Source of the DNA: Poseidonocella sp. HB161398
GTDB taxonomy: Bacteria; Pseudomonadota; Alphaproteobacteria; Rhodobacterales; Rhodobacteraceae
Direction of reading: 5' to 3'
Length of the DNA stretch: 64,000 bases
Assembly (NCBI RefSeq): GCF_005870025.1
Contig: NZ_VATA01000001.1
Span: 292,170-356,169, forward strand
Below the pieces are notes generated by a model, which saw only the letters and a list, made by a program, of their open reading frames with translations, was not told the DNA's origin and did no database searches. The translations under genes were made by a program, and so were the position numbers. Every line of letters starts with the position of its first letter. Position 1 is the stretch's first letter. Positions 10,896 through 18,372 of the stretch are shown one piece after another.

Positions 10896-11369
10896 TCACG
10901 CGTCGCCGTCCCCGTGGCCGGCCGCGAGGATCAGCTGCCGCAGCATCGCCTCGAGCTGCGAGCTCAGATGCGGGCCGAGCCGGTTCCTCAGCCGGTCGTC
11001 ATAGTCGATCGCCCGCTTCCCCAGCGTGCGGAACACCTCGGTTCCGGCGGGCGTCAGGGTCAGGCTCTCCTGCCGCTTGTCCGCCGCGTCGCGGCTGCGG
11101 CTCAGCAATCCGCGGCCTTCCAGCACCGAGACGGCCCGGCTGACTGCGGTTTTCTCGATATGCGAGATGCGGCAGATCTCGGCCGCGGCCATCGAGCCGA
11201 AGCGCCCGAGATTGGCGACCACCCGCCATTGCGTCCGGGTCAGGTCGTATTCGGCGCGGTAATGCTCGTGGAACTCCTCGCTGGTGCGTTCCGCCGCCTG
11301 GTTCAGCAGGTAGGGCAGGAAGTTCTCCAGGTTGAATTCGGGGTCCGGGGGCGGGTCTTTGCGGGGCAA
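10896..11369 (-). CDS. MarR-family regulator, probable regulator of the mha operon
   Basis: A 157-residue winged-helix regulator. The MarR core is visible from about residue 25 to 140: LTRTQWRVVANLGRFGSM, then the recognition helix region EKTAVSRAVSVLEGRGLL and the wing DAADKRQESLTLT. It converges on the Rieske gene, with only 3 bases between stop codons. Upstream it faces the mha operon across an 830-base region that now holds IS debris. The paralogue at 34351 controls hmgA-type genes, and both have similar palindromes in front of them. The ligand is likely an aromatic acid such as 3-hydroxyphenylacetate or homogentisate, by inference. Confidence 0.88.
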   Translation of the reverse strand: MPRKDPPPDPEFNLENFLPYLLNQAAERTSEEFHEHYRAEYDLTRTQWRVVANLGRFGSMAAAEICRISHIEKTAVSRAVSVLEGRGLLSRSRDAADKRQESLTLTPAGTEVFRTLGKRAIDYDDRLRNRLGPHLSSQLEAMLRQLILAAGHGDGDA

Positions 11370-11417
11370 GCGTGTCTCCGTCTGCGGCTGGTCCTGTTAT
11401 GGCAGGACTTGGCGTCT

Positions 11418-11433
11418 GGGTGCAACTGCAACG
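11418..11433 (-). promoter_or_regulatory. Possible MarR operator upstream of the first MarR gene
   Basis: On the minus strand this reads CGTTGC-AGTT-GCACCC. It matches the CRTTGC-N4-GCAAYG pattern found in front of the mha and hmgA promoters in one full arm and four of six bases of the other. It lies 49-64 bases upstream of the MarR start codon, a plausible place for autoregulation. The imperfect second arm keeps confidence low. Confidence 0.35.
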
Positions 11434-11543
11434 GGATTCGCCCGGGAATATAGTTACCGATGCACCGAGTAGCGGGAGATGGCTACAAGACTGCAGGGTC
11501 GGATCGACATGTGGATCGGGTCCGATCATCCCATAATAGGCTA

Positions 11544-11880
11544 GGGTCAGGACCCATTGATTTCCCGGTGGCAGCGTGATTCACGGCTCGGAAATCGAGC
11601 GGTGAACATGTCTGATCTTTTCTGGTTGAGCGACACGCAGATGGCGCGTCTGGAGCCCTTCTTTCCCAAGTCCCACGGCAAGCCTCGCGTCGATGATCGA
11701 CGAGTGTTGAGCGGGATTATCTTCATCAATCGCAATGGTTTACGTTGGCGCGACGCCCCGGCGGAATATGGCCCGCACAAGACACTCTACAACCGTTGGA
11801 AACGTTGGAGTGACAAGGGTATCTTCGCGCGGATGATGGTCGGCTTGGCCGCCGATCACGGCGAACGGAAGGCCGTCATG
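11544..11880 (+). mobile_element. 5' fragment of an IS5-family (IS427-like) element
   Basis: The fragment starts near GGTCAGGACCCATTG, which looks like the terminal repeat of IS5-family elements, and contains the first part of a transposase. It breaks off at about 11880 in the middle of the family motif that precedes the first catalytic Asp. Beyond the break the sequence is unrelated and reads in the opposite direction as another IS. The right terminal repeat is absent. It sits between the MarR gene and the promoter of the mha operon. Confidence 0.75.
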
Positions 11881-11898
11881 AGCGTTCCTCGTCGCTGA
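11608..11898 (+). pseudogene. Truncated IS5-family transposase (N-terminal part)
   Basis: The 96 codons match the DUF4096-like N-terminal domain of IS5/IS427 transposases: DLFWLSDTQMARLEPFFPKS, then DDRRVLSGIIFINRNGLRWR and LYNRWKRWSDKGIFARMM. The family continues with an IDATYLKAHR segment carrying the first catalytic Asp. Here the frame instead runs into an unrelated junction (VMSVPRR, then stop). The whole catalytic DDE domain is missing, so it cannot transpose by itself. The N-terminal part is free of stops and only lightly changed, which suggests a fairly recent insertion compared with the eroded copy at 38060. Confidence 0.85.
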
Positions 11899-11929
11899 GA
11901 TCAATTGGAACAGCAACACGGCCACCCAT
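11876..11929 (-). pseudogene. Possible IS630-like transposase N-terminal stub
   Basis: Seventeen codons on the minus strand (MGGRVAVPIDLSDEERS) resemble the start of IS630-family transposases, which typically open with a short hydrophobic strand and a LS.EER helix. The stub ends exactly where the IS5-type fragment on the other strand stops, which suggests a rearrangement joining two IS remnants tail to head. The match is short, so this is a tentative call. An AT-rich, gene-free stretch (11930-12050) lies upstream of it. Confidence 0.35.
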
Positions 11930-12067
11930 CACATCCTCCCGCATCAGGCAAAATAATGATACAAACTTTAGTTCCAGGTGACTAGAGATACACATATATT
12001 CAGGCTTGTGACGCTCGCGATGCGAAGAGGGAGATGGGCGTCCAATCTCTCGGATCAAAAGTTGCAC

Positions 12068-12107
12068 TTGACACCGTTGCAAATGTAACGACTAATGACG
12101 TTGCAAC
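12068..12107 (+). promoter_or_regulatory. Promoter with built-in MarR-type operator for the MBL/mha operon
   Basis: TTGACA at 12068-12073, a 17-base spacer and ACTAAT at 12091-12096 form a sigma-70-type promoter. The spacer is almost filled by CGTTGC-AAAT-GTAACG (12075-12090, arms 5/6 matched). A perfect GTTGCAAC palindrome follows at 12100-12107. The same design occurs upstream of hmgA, with the operator in the same spacer position. Binding of a MarR protein here would block RNA polymerase. Confidence 0.7.
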
Positions 12108-12200
12108 AGCGACGGGTTTCGGGGAGGAGATCCGGCCGGGCAGCGCCAAGGAGGGCGGTCCCGGCGCTCCTCGGCCTGTGCCCGAAGACGAGGACACGCG

Positions 12201-13151
12201 ATGAACAAGGCATTTGCATCTGCCGGGGACCTTGAGGAGAAGGTCGTCAGCTTCACCGAAGTGGGCGAGGGTCTCTACGCCTTCACCGCGCAGGGCGATC
12301 CCAATACGGGCGTGATCATCGGCGACGAGAGCGTCATGATCGTCGAGGCCCAGGCGACCCCGCGCCTGGCGCGCAAGGTCATGGACTGCGTCCGCTCGGT
12401 CACCGACAAGCCGATCTCGCACCTGGTGCTGACCCATTACCACGCGGTCCGCGTGCTCGGCGCCTCGGCCTATGGCGCGCGCGAGGTGATCATGTCCGAC
12501 ACCGCCCGCGCCCAGGTCGCCGAGCGCGGCCAGGAGGACTGGGACAGCGAGTTCGGCCGCTTCCCGCGGCTCTTCCAGGGGCACGAAGAAATCCCCGGCC
12601 TGACCTGGCCGACCACGACCTTCTCGGACCGCATGACCGTCTATCTGGGCCGGCGCCGCGTCGACATCCTGCATCTCGGCCGCGCCCATACCGCCGGCGA
12701 CGCGGTGATCTGGGTGCCCGACCAGGAGGTGATGTTCACCGGCGACATCGTCGAGTACCACTCGGCCTGCTATTGCGGCGACGGCCATTTCGGCGACTGG
12801 CCGGAGACCTTGAAGGCCATCGCGGAATTCGCGCCCAAGTCGATCGCGCCGGGGCGCGGCGACGCTCTGGTGGGCGAGGCGATGGTGGCCGAGGCGCTGG
12901 CGAACACCGCCGATTTCGTCGCCTCGACCTACCGTCCGGTGGCGAAGGTCGCGGCACGCGGCGGCACGCTGAAGGAGGCCTGGGACGCGGTGCGCGCGGA
13001 ATGCGACCCGAAATTCGGCGACTACGCGATCTACGAGCACTGCCTGCCCTTCAACGTCGCCCGCGCCTGGGACGAGGCCCGCGGCATCGACACGCCGCGC
13101 GTCTGGACCGCCGGGCGCGACCGCGAGATGTGGGCGGCCCTGCAGGGGTGA
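12201..13151 (+). CDS. MBL-fold metallo-hydrolase with a degenerate metal motif
   Basis: A 316-residue metallo-beta-lactamase-fold protein. The fold is recognisable from the first strands (EVGEGLYAFTAQGDPNTGVI), the GRAHTAGDAVIWVP segment and the FTGDIVEYH segment. The normal HxHxDH motif, however, reads LTHYHAVRVLG. His79 and His81 are present but the Asp and the following His are Val83 and Arg84, so the second metal site should be impaired. It may be a one-metal enzyme or a non-hydrolytic member. The ATG at 12201 follows GAGGA. It is the first gene behind the MarR-type promoter and lies 5' of the mhaA-like gene. A role in handling a ring-hydroxylation intermediate is conceivable but unproven. 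Confidence 0.8.
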   Translation: MNKAFASAGDLEEKVVSFTEVGEGLYAFTAQGDPNTGVIIGDESVMIVEAQATPRLARKVMDCVRSVTDKPISHLVLTHYHAVRVLGASAYGAREVIMSDTARAQVAERGQEDWDSEFGRFPRLFQGHEEIPGLTWPTTTFSDRMTVYLGRRRVDILHLGRAHTAGDAVIWVPDQEVMFTGDIVEYHSACYCGDGHFGDWPETLKAIAEFAPKSIAPGRGDALVGEAMVAEALANTADFVASTYRPVAKVAARGGTLKEAWDAVRAECDPKFGDYAIYEHCLPFNVARAWDEARGIDTPRVWTAGRDREMWAALQG

Positions 13152-13155
13152 GCGG

Positions 13156-13345
13156 CGGTCCGGGCGGAGCCCGGCGGAAGCTCCAGTGGAGCTTCCGAGC
13201 CGCGAACGGGCGGAGCCCCGGCCAGCACGGTCCGGGCGGAGCCCGGCGAAGGCTCCATTGGAGCGTTTGAGCGCCGAACGGGCGGAGCCCTGGCCATCAG
13301 GGTCCGGGCAGAGCTCAGCCGGAGGTTCCGGGCGCCGAACACGGG
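13156..13345. repeat. 72-bp imperfect tandem repeat, about 2.6 copies
   Basis: The phrase GGTCCGGGC recurs at steps of 72 bases (from about 13156, 13228 and 13300). Following text is conserved (GGAGCCCGGC, CGAACGGGCGGAGCC), best between units one and two and weaker in the third. Each of the first two units contains a GGAGC/GCTCC hairpin. The period is a multiple of three, which keeps spurious frames open. It begins immediately after the MBL gene stop codon. Confidence 0.75.
13175..13197 (+). terminator. Hairpin after the MBL gene, inside the tandem repeat
   Basis: A 10-bp perfect stem (CGGAAGCTCC paired with GGAGCTTCCG) closed by a 3-base loop, starting 24 bases after the stop codon. There is no T-run after it. 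It could be a weak terminator or an RNA-stabilising element that lowers expression of the downstream mha genes relative to the MBL gene. Confidence 0.45.
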
Positions 13346-13658
13346 AGCCTCGGGCCCGGCCAAGGGTCCTCCTTCGCCATCTTCAGGGCCGCAGAGGCCC
13401 AAAGACCGGAGGCAGGGCTCTCGCAGCCCGGCGCCGGACGCCGCACGGGGCCCGCGGGGCCTCATGCGCAACGCAGACGGGTCCCCGGGCAGCTTCCGGA
13501 TCCCGCCGGCCAAGCGCTCCGGCGGGGCGTCCGGCTGCCGGGCCCGCCCCCTGACCCTGTCCCGCGCCGGGCCTGACCCGGCGCCTCGTCTGCCACAATC
13601 ACCCGGGCGCCATGCCGCGCCCGGCCGGGAGAGGCGTGCCGCCACGCCGGGAGGAGCC
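13346..13658. other. Gene-free spacer before the mhaA-like gene
   Basis: About 310 bases of GC-rich sequence between the tandem repeat and the hydroxylase gene. No protein-like frame was recognised. I did not find a clear -35/-10 pair, so it is unclear whether the hydroxylase has its own promoter or depends on the one at 12068. A GGGAGGAGCC ribosome site ends the stretch. Confidence 0.4.
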
Positions 13659-15281
13659 ATGAAAGACTTCGTCGCACCGCGCTACCAGCTCGCGTACAAG
13701 CTGTACCCCTACCTCAAATCCCCCGATCAGGACCTCGAAGCCCCCGCGCGCCATCCGGTCGTGGTCATGGGCGGCGGGCCGATCGGCCTGGCCACCGCGC
13801 TCGATCTCGGCCGCCGGGGCATCCCCGTGCTGGTCCTCGACGACCACGAGGGCGTGGGCATGGGCAGCCGCGCCATCTGCTTCGCCAAGCGGACGCTCGA
13901 GATCTGCGACCGGCTGGGCGCGGGCGACGAGATGGTCGCCAAGGGCGTGCAGTGGAACCTCGGCAAGGTCTTCCATGACGACCGCCAGCTCTACGAGTTC
14001 AACCTCCTGCCCGAGGCGGGGCACAAGCACCCGGCCTTCATCAACCTCCAGCAGCCCGCCTTCGAGAAGTTCCTGCATGACGCCATCCTGCGCGCCCAGG
14101 CCGCGGGCGCGCCGATCGAGATCCGCGGCGCCAACCGCGTCGATGCGGTGGAGACCGGCGAAGACGGCGTGACGCTCGACCTGATGACGCCGGACGGGCC
14201 CTACCGCATCATGGCGGACTGGCTGATCGGCTGCGACGGCGCGCGCTCGCCCTTGCGCGACATGCTGGGGCTCGGCTTCGAGGGACGGGTCTTCGAGGAC
14301 AACTTCCTGATCGCCGACGTGAAGATGACCGCGGATTTCCCGACCGAGCGCTGGTTCTGGTTCGAGCCGCATTTCAAGTCCGGCGCCTCCGCGCTCCTGC
14401 ACCGCCAGCCCGACGATGTCTGGCGGATCGACTTCCAGCTCGGCTGGGATATCGACCGCGAAAAGGAGCTGGAGGAGGCGAATATCCGCGCCCGCATCGA
14501 CGCGATGCTGGGCGAGGGGACGGAATACGAGTTGGTCTGGACCTCGATCTACACCTTCCAGTGCCGCCGGATGGAGAGGTTCCGCCATGGCCGCGTGCTT
14601 TTCGCGGGCGATGCCGCGCATCAGGTCAGCCCCTTCGGCGCGCGGGGCGCGAATTCCGGCATCCAGGATGTCGACAACCTGGGCTGGAAGCTCGCCGCGG
14701 TGATCAACGGCGCGGCGCCCGAGAGCCTCTTGGACAGCTACGATGCCGAGCGCGTCCATGGCGCCGACGAGAACATCCTGAACTCGACAAGGGCCACGGA
14801 TTTCATCACGCCGAAGAGCCCGGTCAGCCACATGTTCCGCAATGCGGTGCTCGACCTGGCCGAGACCATGCCGTTTGCGCGGACCATCGTGAATTCCGGG
14901 CGGCTCTCCGTGCCCTGCACCTATGACGGCTCGGACCTCAACGGTCCCGACCATCCGGCGATGCCCGCCCGCACCCGACCGGGCAGCCCGGTGCCGGATC
15001 TGGCGCTGGGGGAGGGCTGGCTGCTGACGGCGCTGGCCGGGGAGGGCTTTACCCTGCTGGGGATCGGCACGCAGGTGCCCGCCGCGCTCGAGGGCGCGGG
15101 GCTGCCAGTGACGGGCTTTTCCATCCCGGCGGAGACGCCCGAGGCGGGCCCGCGCTTCCTCGCCGCCGCCGCCGCGGCCGTCTACCTGATCCGCCCCGAC
15201 CAGCATGTGGCGGCCCGCTGGGACCAGTTCGACGAGGCGGCGGTGCTGGCCGCGGCAAGGAAGGCGCTCGGCCATGATTGA
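13659..15281 (+). CDS. mhaA: FAD-dependent aromatic hydroxylase, MhaA-like (3-hydroxyphenylacetate 6-hydroxylase)
   Basis: A 540-residue class A flavoprotein monooxygenase. The FAD-binding GGGPIG is at residues 38-43, the DG motif is in IGCDGARSP, and the second FAD motif FAGDAAHQ lies at 315-322, followed by GARGANSGIQD. This is the MhpA/PHBH-type fold, with a thioredoxin-like C-terminal domain from about residue 430. The next gene is a 60-residue DUF2783 protein. A large flavoprotein with a tiny partner is the make-up of the MhaAB 3-hydroxyphenylacetate 6-hydroxylase of Pseudomonas putida U, whose product is homogentisate. The presence of hmgA, maiA and fahA in the window supports that reading, but substrate identity is inferred. 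The ATG at 13659 follows GGGAGGAG; a longer open frame from 13464 has no such site. Confidence 0.75.
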   Translation: MKDFVAPRYQLAYKLYPYLKSPDQDLEAPARHPVVVMGGGPIGLATALDLGRRGIPVLVLDDHEGVGMGSRAICFAKRTLEICDRLGAGDEMVAKGVQWNLGKVFHDDRQLYEFNLLPEAGHKHPAFINLQQPAFEKFLHDAILRAQAAGAPIEIRGANRVDAVETGEDGVTLDLMTPDGPYRIMADWLIGCDGARSPLRDMLGLGFEGRVFEDNFLIADVKMTADFPTERWFWFEPHFKSGASALLHRQPDDVWRIDFQLGWDIDREKELEEANIRARIDAMLGEGTEYELVWTSIYTFQCRRMERFRHGRVLFAGDAAHQVSPFGARGANSGIQDVDNLGWKLAAVINGAAPESLLDSYDAERVHGADENILNSTRATDFITPKSPVSHMFRNAVLDLAETMPFARTIVNSGRLSVPCTYDGSDLNGPDHPAMPARTRPGSPVPDLALGEGWLLTALAGEGFTLLGIGTQVPAALEGAGLPVTGFSIPAETPEAGPRFLAAAAAAVYLIRPDQHVAARWDQFDEAAVLAAARKALGHD

Positions 15282-15303
15282 GACATCCATCGAGGGAACC
15301 CGC

Positions 15304-15486
15304 ATGCTGACCACCGCCCCCAATCTCGGCGATCCCGACGAGGCCTATGCCCGCCTGATCGCCGCCCATGACGGACTGCCCGAGGCCGAGAGCCACGCGA
15401 TGAACGCCCGGCTCATCCTCATCCTCATGAACCATGTCGGCGACCAGAAGGTGCTTGACGAGGCGCTGGCCCGCGCCCGCCGCTGA
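15304..15486 (+). CDS. mhaB: DUF2783 small protein, MhaB-like coupling component
   Basis: A 60-residue protein (MLTTAPNLGDPDEAYARL, then LNARL-type helix and LILMNHVGDQ), predicted to be mostly helical and without a signal or metal motif. I chose the ATG at 15304, preceded by GAGGGAA at about 8 bases. An alternative ATG at 15274 overlaps the end of the hydroxylase gene and would add ten residues. In P. putida U a small protein of about this size, MhaB, is required for productive coupling of the flavoprotein MhaA. Its position right behind the hydroxylase makes the same role likely. It is easily missed by gene finders because of its length. Confidence 0.7.
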   Translation: MLTTAPNLGDPDEAYARLIAAHDGLPEAESHAMNARLILILMNHVGDQKVLDEALARARR

Positions 15487-15569
15487 GCCGGGACAAACGC
15501 GCGACCCGGCGGGCGGGGAGGCCCGCCGGGAGAACAGGAAGAGACCGGACAACTCTCAGGGAGGATCCC

Positions 15570-16583
15570 ATGTCCAGATTCACGAGCTTCGCGGCCACGG
15601 CCGCTCTGTGCCTTGCCGCCGGCTCCGCCATGGCGGAAGAGCTGGTGCTGTCGAGCTGGCTGCCGCCGCGCCATCCGATCGTCGTCAACGCCATCGAGCC
15701 CTGGGCCGAGGAGGTGGAGACCGTCACCGATGGCCGCGTCACCGTCCGCGTGCTCAGGAAGCCGCTGGGCAGCCCGGCGGCGCATTTCGACATGGCCCGC
15801 GACGGCGTGGCCGACATCACCTACGGGCTGCACAGCTTCACCGAGGATGACCGGTTCAAGGGCGCCGAGCTCGGCCAGTTCAGCTTCCTCGGCGACGACG
15901 CCGTGGCGAATTCCCGGGCCTTCTGGTCGATCTACACCAGCCGCCTCGGCGCCGGGGAGGAACATGCGGGGACCAAGCTGCTGGGCCTCTTCATGCACGG
16001 GCCGGGGCTGCTGCATAACAACAAGATGGAGATCACCCAGGTCTCCGACCTCCAGGGGATGAAGATCCGCGTGCCGGGCGGCTATGCCGCCGACCTGATG
16101 GCCGGGCTCGGCGCGACGCCGCTCTTCATGTCCTCTCCGGAAGTCTACGAGAAGCTCAGCCGCGGCGTGATCGACGGCGTGGCCTTCACCTACGAGGCGC
16201 TGACCGCCTTCCGCCTGACCGACGACATCAAGTACTCGATGACCGTGCCGGGCGGCATCTACAACACGACCTGGTTCCTGGTGATGAACGAGGCCAAGTG
16301 GGATGGCATCTCGGCGGAGGACCAGGCGGCGATCGAGGCGATCTCGGGCGAGGCCTTCGCCGAGCGCGTGGGCAAGGCGTGGAACGATGCCGATGCGGCC
16401 GCCGAGGCCGAGATCGAAAAGGCGGGCATCCTGCTCTATCCCGCGCCCGCGCCGGTCGAGGAGGCGATCCGCGCGCAGGCCTCCAAGCTCGAGGCAGCCT
16501 GGGCCGACACGCTGGATGACGACCGCGACGGGCTGGCCGCGCTGGCCGCGTTCCGCGGGATGACCGGCGCCGCAAGCGAATGA
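15570..16583 (+). CDS. dctP: TRAP transporter substrate-binding protein (DctP family)
   Basis: A 337-residue periplasmic binding protein. A Sec signal peptide (about residues 1-22, ending AGSAMA before EELVLSSW) leads to a DctP/DUF-type fold. LPPRHPIVVNAIEPW opens the mature chain. The helix with the conserved substrate-binding arginine is in LQGMKIRVPGG, and KLSRGVIDGVAFTYEAL follows. A GGGAGGATCCC site precedes the ATG. It overlaps the next gene by ATGA. Because it follows the mhaAB-like genes, the natural ligand is probably an aromatic or aryl acid such as 3-hydroxyphenylacetate, which is inferred from gene order only. Confidence 0.93.
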   Translation: MSRFTSFAATAALCLAAGSAMAEELVLSSWLPPRHPIVVNAIEPWAEEVETVTDGRVTVRVLRKPLGSPAAHFDMARDGVADITYGLHSFTEDDRFKGAELGQFSFLGDDAVANSRAFWSIYTSRLGAGEEHAGTKLLGLFMHGPGLLHNNKMEITQVSDLQGMKIRVPGGYAADLMAGLGATPLFMSSPEVYEKLSRGVIDGVAFTYEALTAFRLTDDIKYSMTVPGGIYNTTWFLVMNEAKWDGISAEDQAAIEAISGEAFAERVGKAWNDADAAAEAEIEKAGILLYPAPAPVEEAIRAQASKLEAAWADTLDDDRDGLAALAAFRGMTGAASE

Positions 16584-17029
16584 CCCGGACCTTCTTCGCC
16601 GTCCTCCGCGGGCTCTCGGCGCTGCTCATCGCGGCGCTGATCCTCGTGACCGTGACCGACGTGATCGGCCGCTACATCCTGAACGCGCCTTTGCCCGGCG
16701 CCTTCGAGCTGACCCAGATCCTGCTGGCGCTGCTGGTCTTCACGGCGCTGCCCCTGACCACCGCGCGGCGCGAGCATGTCGAGGTCGACCTCCTGGCCCA
16801 TGTCCTGGCGCCGCGCGTGATCCGGGTCTTCGGCATCGTCGCGGCCGTCGTCACCGCCCTGTCTCTGGCCTTCTTCGCGCTCCGCCTCGGGATCGTCGCG
16901 GAGGACCAGGCCGCGACCGGGGCCAGGAGCAATGCGCTCGGCCTGCCGATGGCGGTGATCGCGGGCGCGGGCGTGGCAAGCTGCGCGGTCTCCGCCGTGA
17001 TCGCCCTGGCCGGAGCGCGCAATCCATGA
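16580..17029 (+). CDS. dctQ: TRAP transporter small permease (DctQ)
   Basis: A 149-residue membrane protein with four hydrophobic segments. The first is at FAVLRGLSALLIAALILVTV, and the family segment VTDVIGRYILNAPLPGAFELTQ follows, shown here only in part (IGRYILNAPLPGAFEL). The LPLTTARREHVEVDLL stretch is typical of DctQ. Start and stop both overlap neighbours by ATGA, so the three TRAP genes are translated as a unit. It forms the small membrane subunit that stabilises the large permease in sodium-driven uptake. Confidence 0.92.
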   Translation: MTRTFFAVLRGLSALLIAALILVTVTDVIGRYILNAPLPGAFELTQILLALLVFTALPLTTARREHVEVDLLAHVLAPRVIRVFGIVAAVVTALSLAFFALRLGIVAEDQAATGARSNALGLPMAVIAGAGVASCAVSAVIALAGARNP

Positions 17030-18336
17030 CCGCGTCGCTCATCGCCTTCGCCCTGCTTCTGGGCCTTGCGTTCCTGCGGGTGCCGATCGCCTTCGCCATG
17101 GCGCTGACCGGGGCGGCGGGCTTCGCGCTGCTGCGCGGTCCCGAGGCCGCCGGGGCCATGGTCGGCAATGCCGTCTTCGAGACCGGGCTGAGCTATTCGC
17201 TCTCGGTCGTGCCGCTCTTCATCTTCATGGGCAATGTTCTTGCCGCCTCGGGCATCGCGCACGGGCTGTTCTCGGGGGCCGACCGGCTTTTCGGGCGGTT
17301 CCGCGGCGGGCTTGCCATGGCCACCGTGCTCAGCTGCGGCGGCTTCTCGGCGGTCTGCGGCTCGTCCCTGGCGACCGCGGCCACCATGTCGAAGGTCGCC
17401 ATGCCCTCGATGCGCCGCTTCGGCTACCATGACAGCCTGTCGACCGGGGCGATCGCCGCGGGCGGCACGCTGGGCATCCTGATCCCGCCCTCGGTGATCC
17501 TGATCATCTACGGCATCCTGACGGAAAGCGACATCGGCAAGCTCTTCGTCGCGGGGCTGCTGCCGGGGGTGCTGGGCATCGCGCTCTACCTGCTTGCCGT
17601 GCTGGTCGCGGTGCGGATGAACCCGAAGCTCGCGCCGCCGGTGTCGGAGACCGTGCCGATGTCGCGCCGCGACACGATGGGGGTGCTGGGCACGCTGGGG
17701 CTCTTCGTCTTCATCATGGCGGGGATCTACGGCGGGTTCTTCACCCCGATCGAGGCGGCGGGTATGGGGGCGGGCGCCTCGCTGCTGATCGCCTTCGGCA
17801 TGGGCCAGATGAGCCTCGCCGCGCTGGGGCGGGCCTTCGCCGATACCGCCTCGGCCACGGCGATGATCTTCGCGATCATCATCGGCGCCGAGATCTTCGG
17901 CAATTTCGTCAGCTTCGCGGGGCTGCCTGACGCCATTGCCGACCTTGTCTACGATCTCGACATCAATCCCTGGCTGGTGATGCTGGTCATCGTGGCGATC
18001 TACCTGGCGCTCGGCACCGTGTTCGAGAGCCTGTCGATGATCCTGCTGACCGTGCCGGTCTTCTATCCGGTGGTCGAGTACCTGCAATTCGCCTCGCCGA
18101 TCCTGCGCGATCCCGAGCATGTGGTGATCTGGTTCGCCATCATCGTCGTGGTCGCCACCGAGATCAGCCTGATCACCCCGCCCGTGGGGATGAACGTCTT
18201 CGTGCTGCGCTCGGTGGTGCAGGACGTGAAGCTCGGCACGATCTTCCGCGGCGTGTTCTGGTTCTGGGTGGCCGACATCCTGCGGATCGCGCTGATCGTG
18301 GGCGTGCCCTCGCTCTCGCTCTGGCTGGTCGGCTAG
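17026..18336 (+). CDS. dctM: TRAP transporter large permease (DctM)
   Basis: A 436-residue membrane protein of the DctM family with about 11-12 hydrophobic segments. Family signatures are FIFMGNVLAASGIA, GGFSAVCGSSLATAATM and GGTLGILIPPSVILIIYGIL. The loop TESDIGKLFVAGLLPG and the C-terminal ITPPVGMNVFVL are also typical. It is the ion-coupled permease of the importer whose binding protein starts at 15570. It overlaps dctQ by ATGA and is followed 4 bases after its stop by a strong hairpin, so it is the last gene of the operon. Confidence 0.95.
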   Translation: MTASLIAFALLLGLAFLRVPIAFAMALTGAAGFALLRGPEAAGAMVGNAVFETGLSYSLSVVPLFIFMGNVLAASGIAHGLFSGADRLFGRFRGGLAMATVLSCGGFSAVCGSSLATAATMSKVAMPSMRRFGYHDSLSTGAIAAGGTLGILIPPSVILIIYGILTESDIGKLFVAGLLPGVLGIALYLLAVLVAVRMNPKLAPPVSETVPMSRRDTMGVLGTLGLFVFIMAGIYGGFFTPIEAAGMGAGASLLIAFGMGQMSLAALGRAFADTASATAMIFAIIIGAEIFGNFVSFAGLPDAIADLVYDLDINPWLVMLVIVAIYLALGTVFESLSMILLTVPVFYPVVEYLQFASPILRDPEHVVIWFAIIVVVATEISLITPPVGMNVFVLRSVVQDVKLGTIFRGVFWFWVADILRIALIVGVPSLSLWLVG

Positions 18337-18340
18337 GACC

Positions 18341-18372
18341 GCGCCGCGCCCGGGCATGTCCGGGCGCGGCGC
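18341..18372 (+). terminator. Strong terminator-like hairpin after dctM
   Basis: A perfect 13-bp stem (18341-18353 paired with 18360-18372) around the loop GCATGT, starting 4 bases after the dctM stop. The following sequence is CTTGCCTG rather than a T-run. The stem is nearly all G-C and should end transcription of the mha-TRAP operon. Confidence 0.75.

Noticed and set aside
13464..13658. A 65-codon N-terminal extension of the mhaA-like protein
   Set aside because: The extension is Pro/Arg-rich and the ATG at 13659 has a strong GGGAGGAG site at a normal position for the family.
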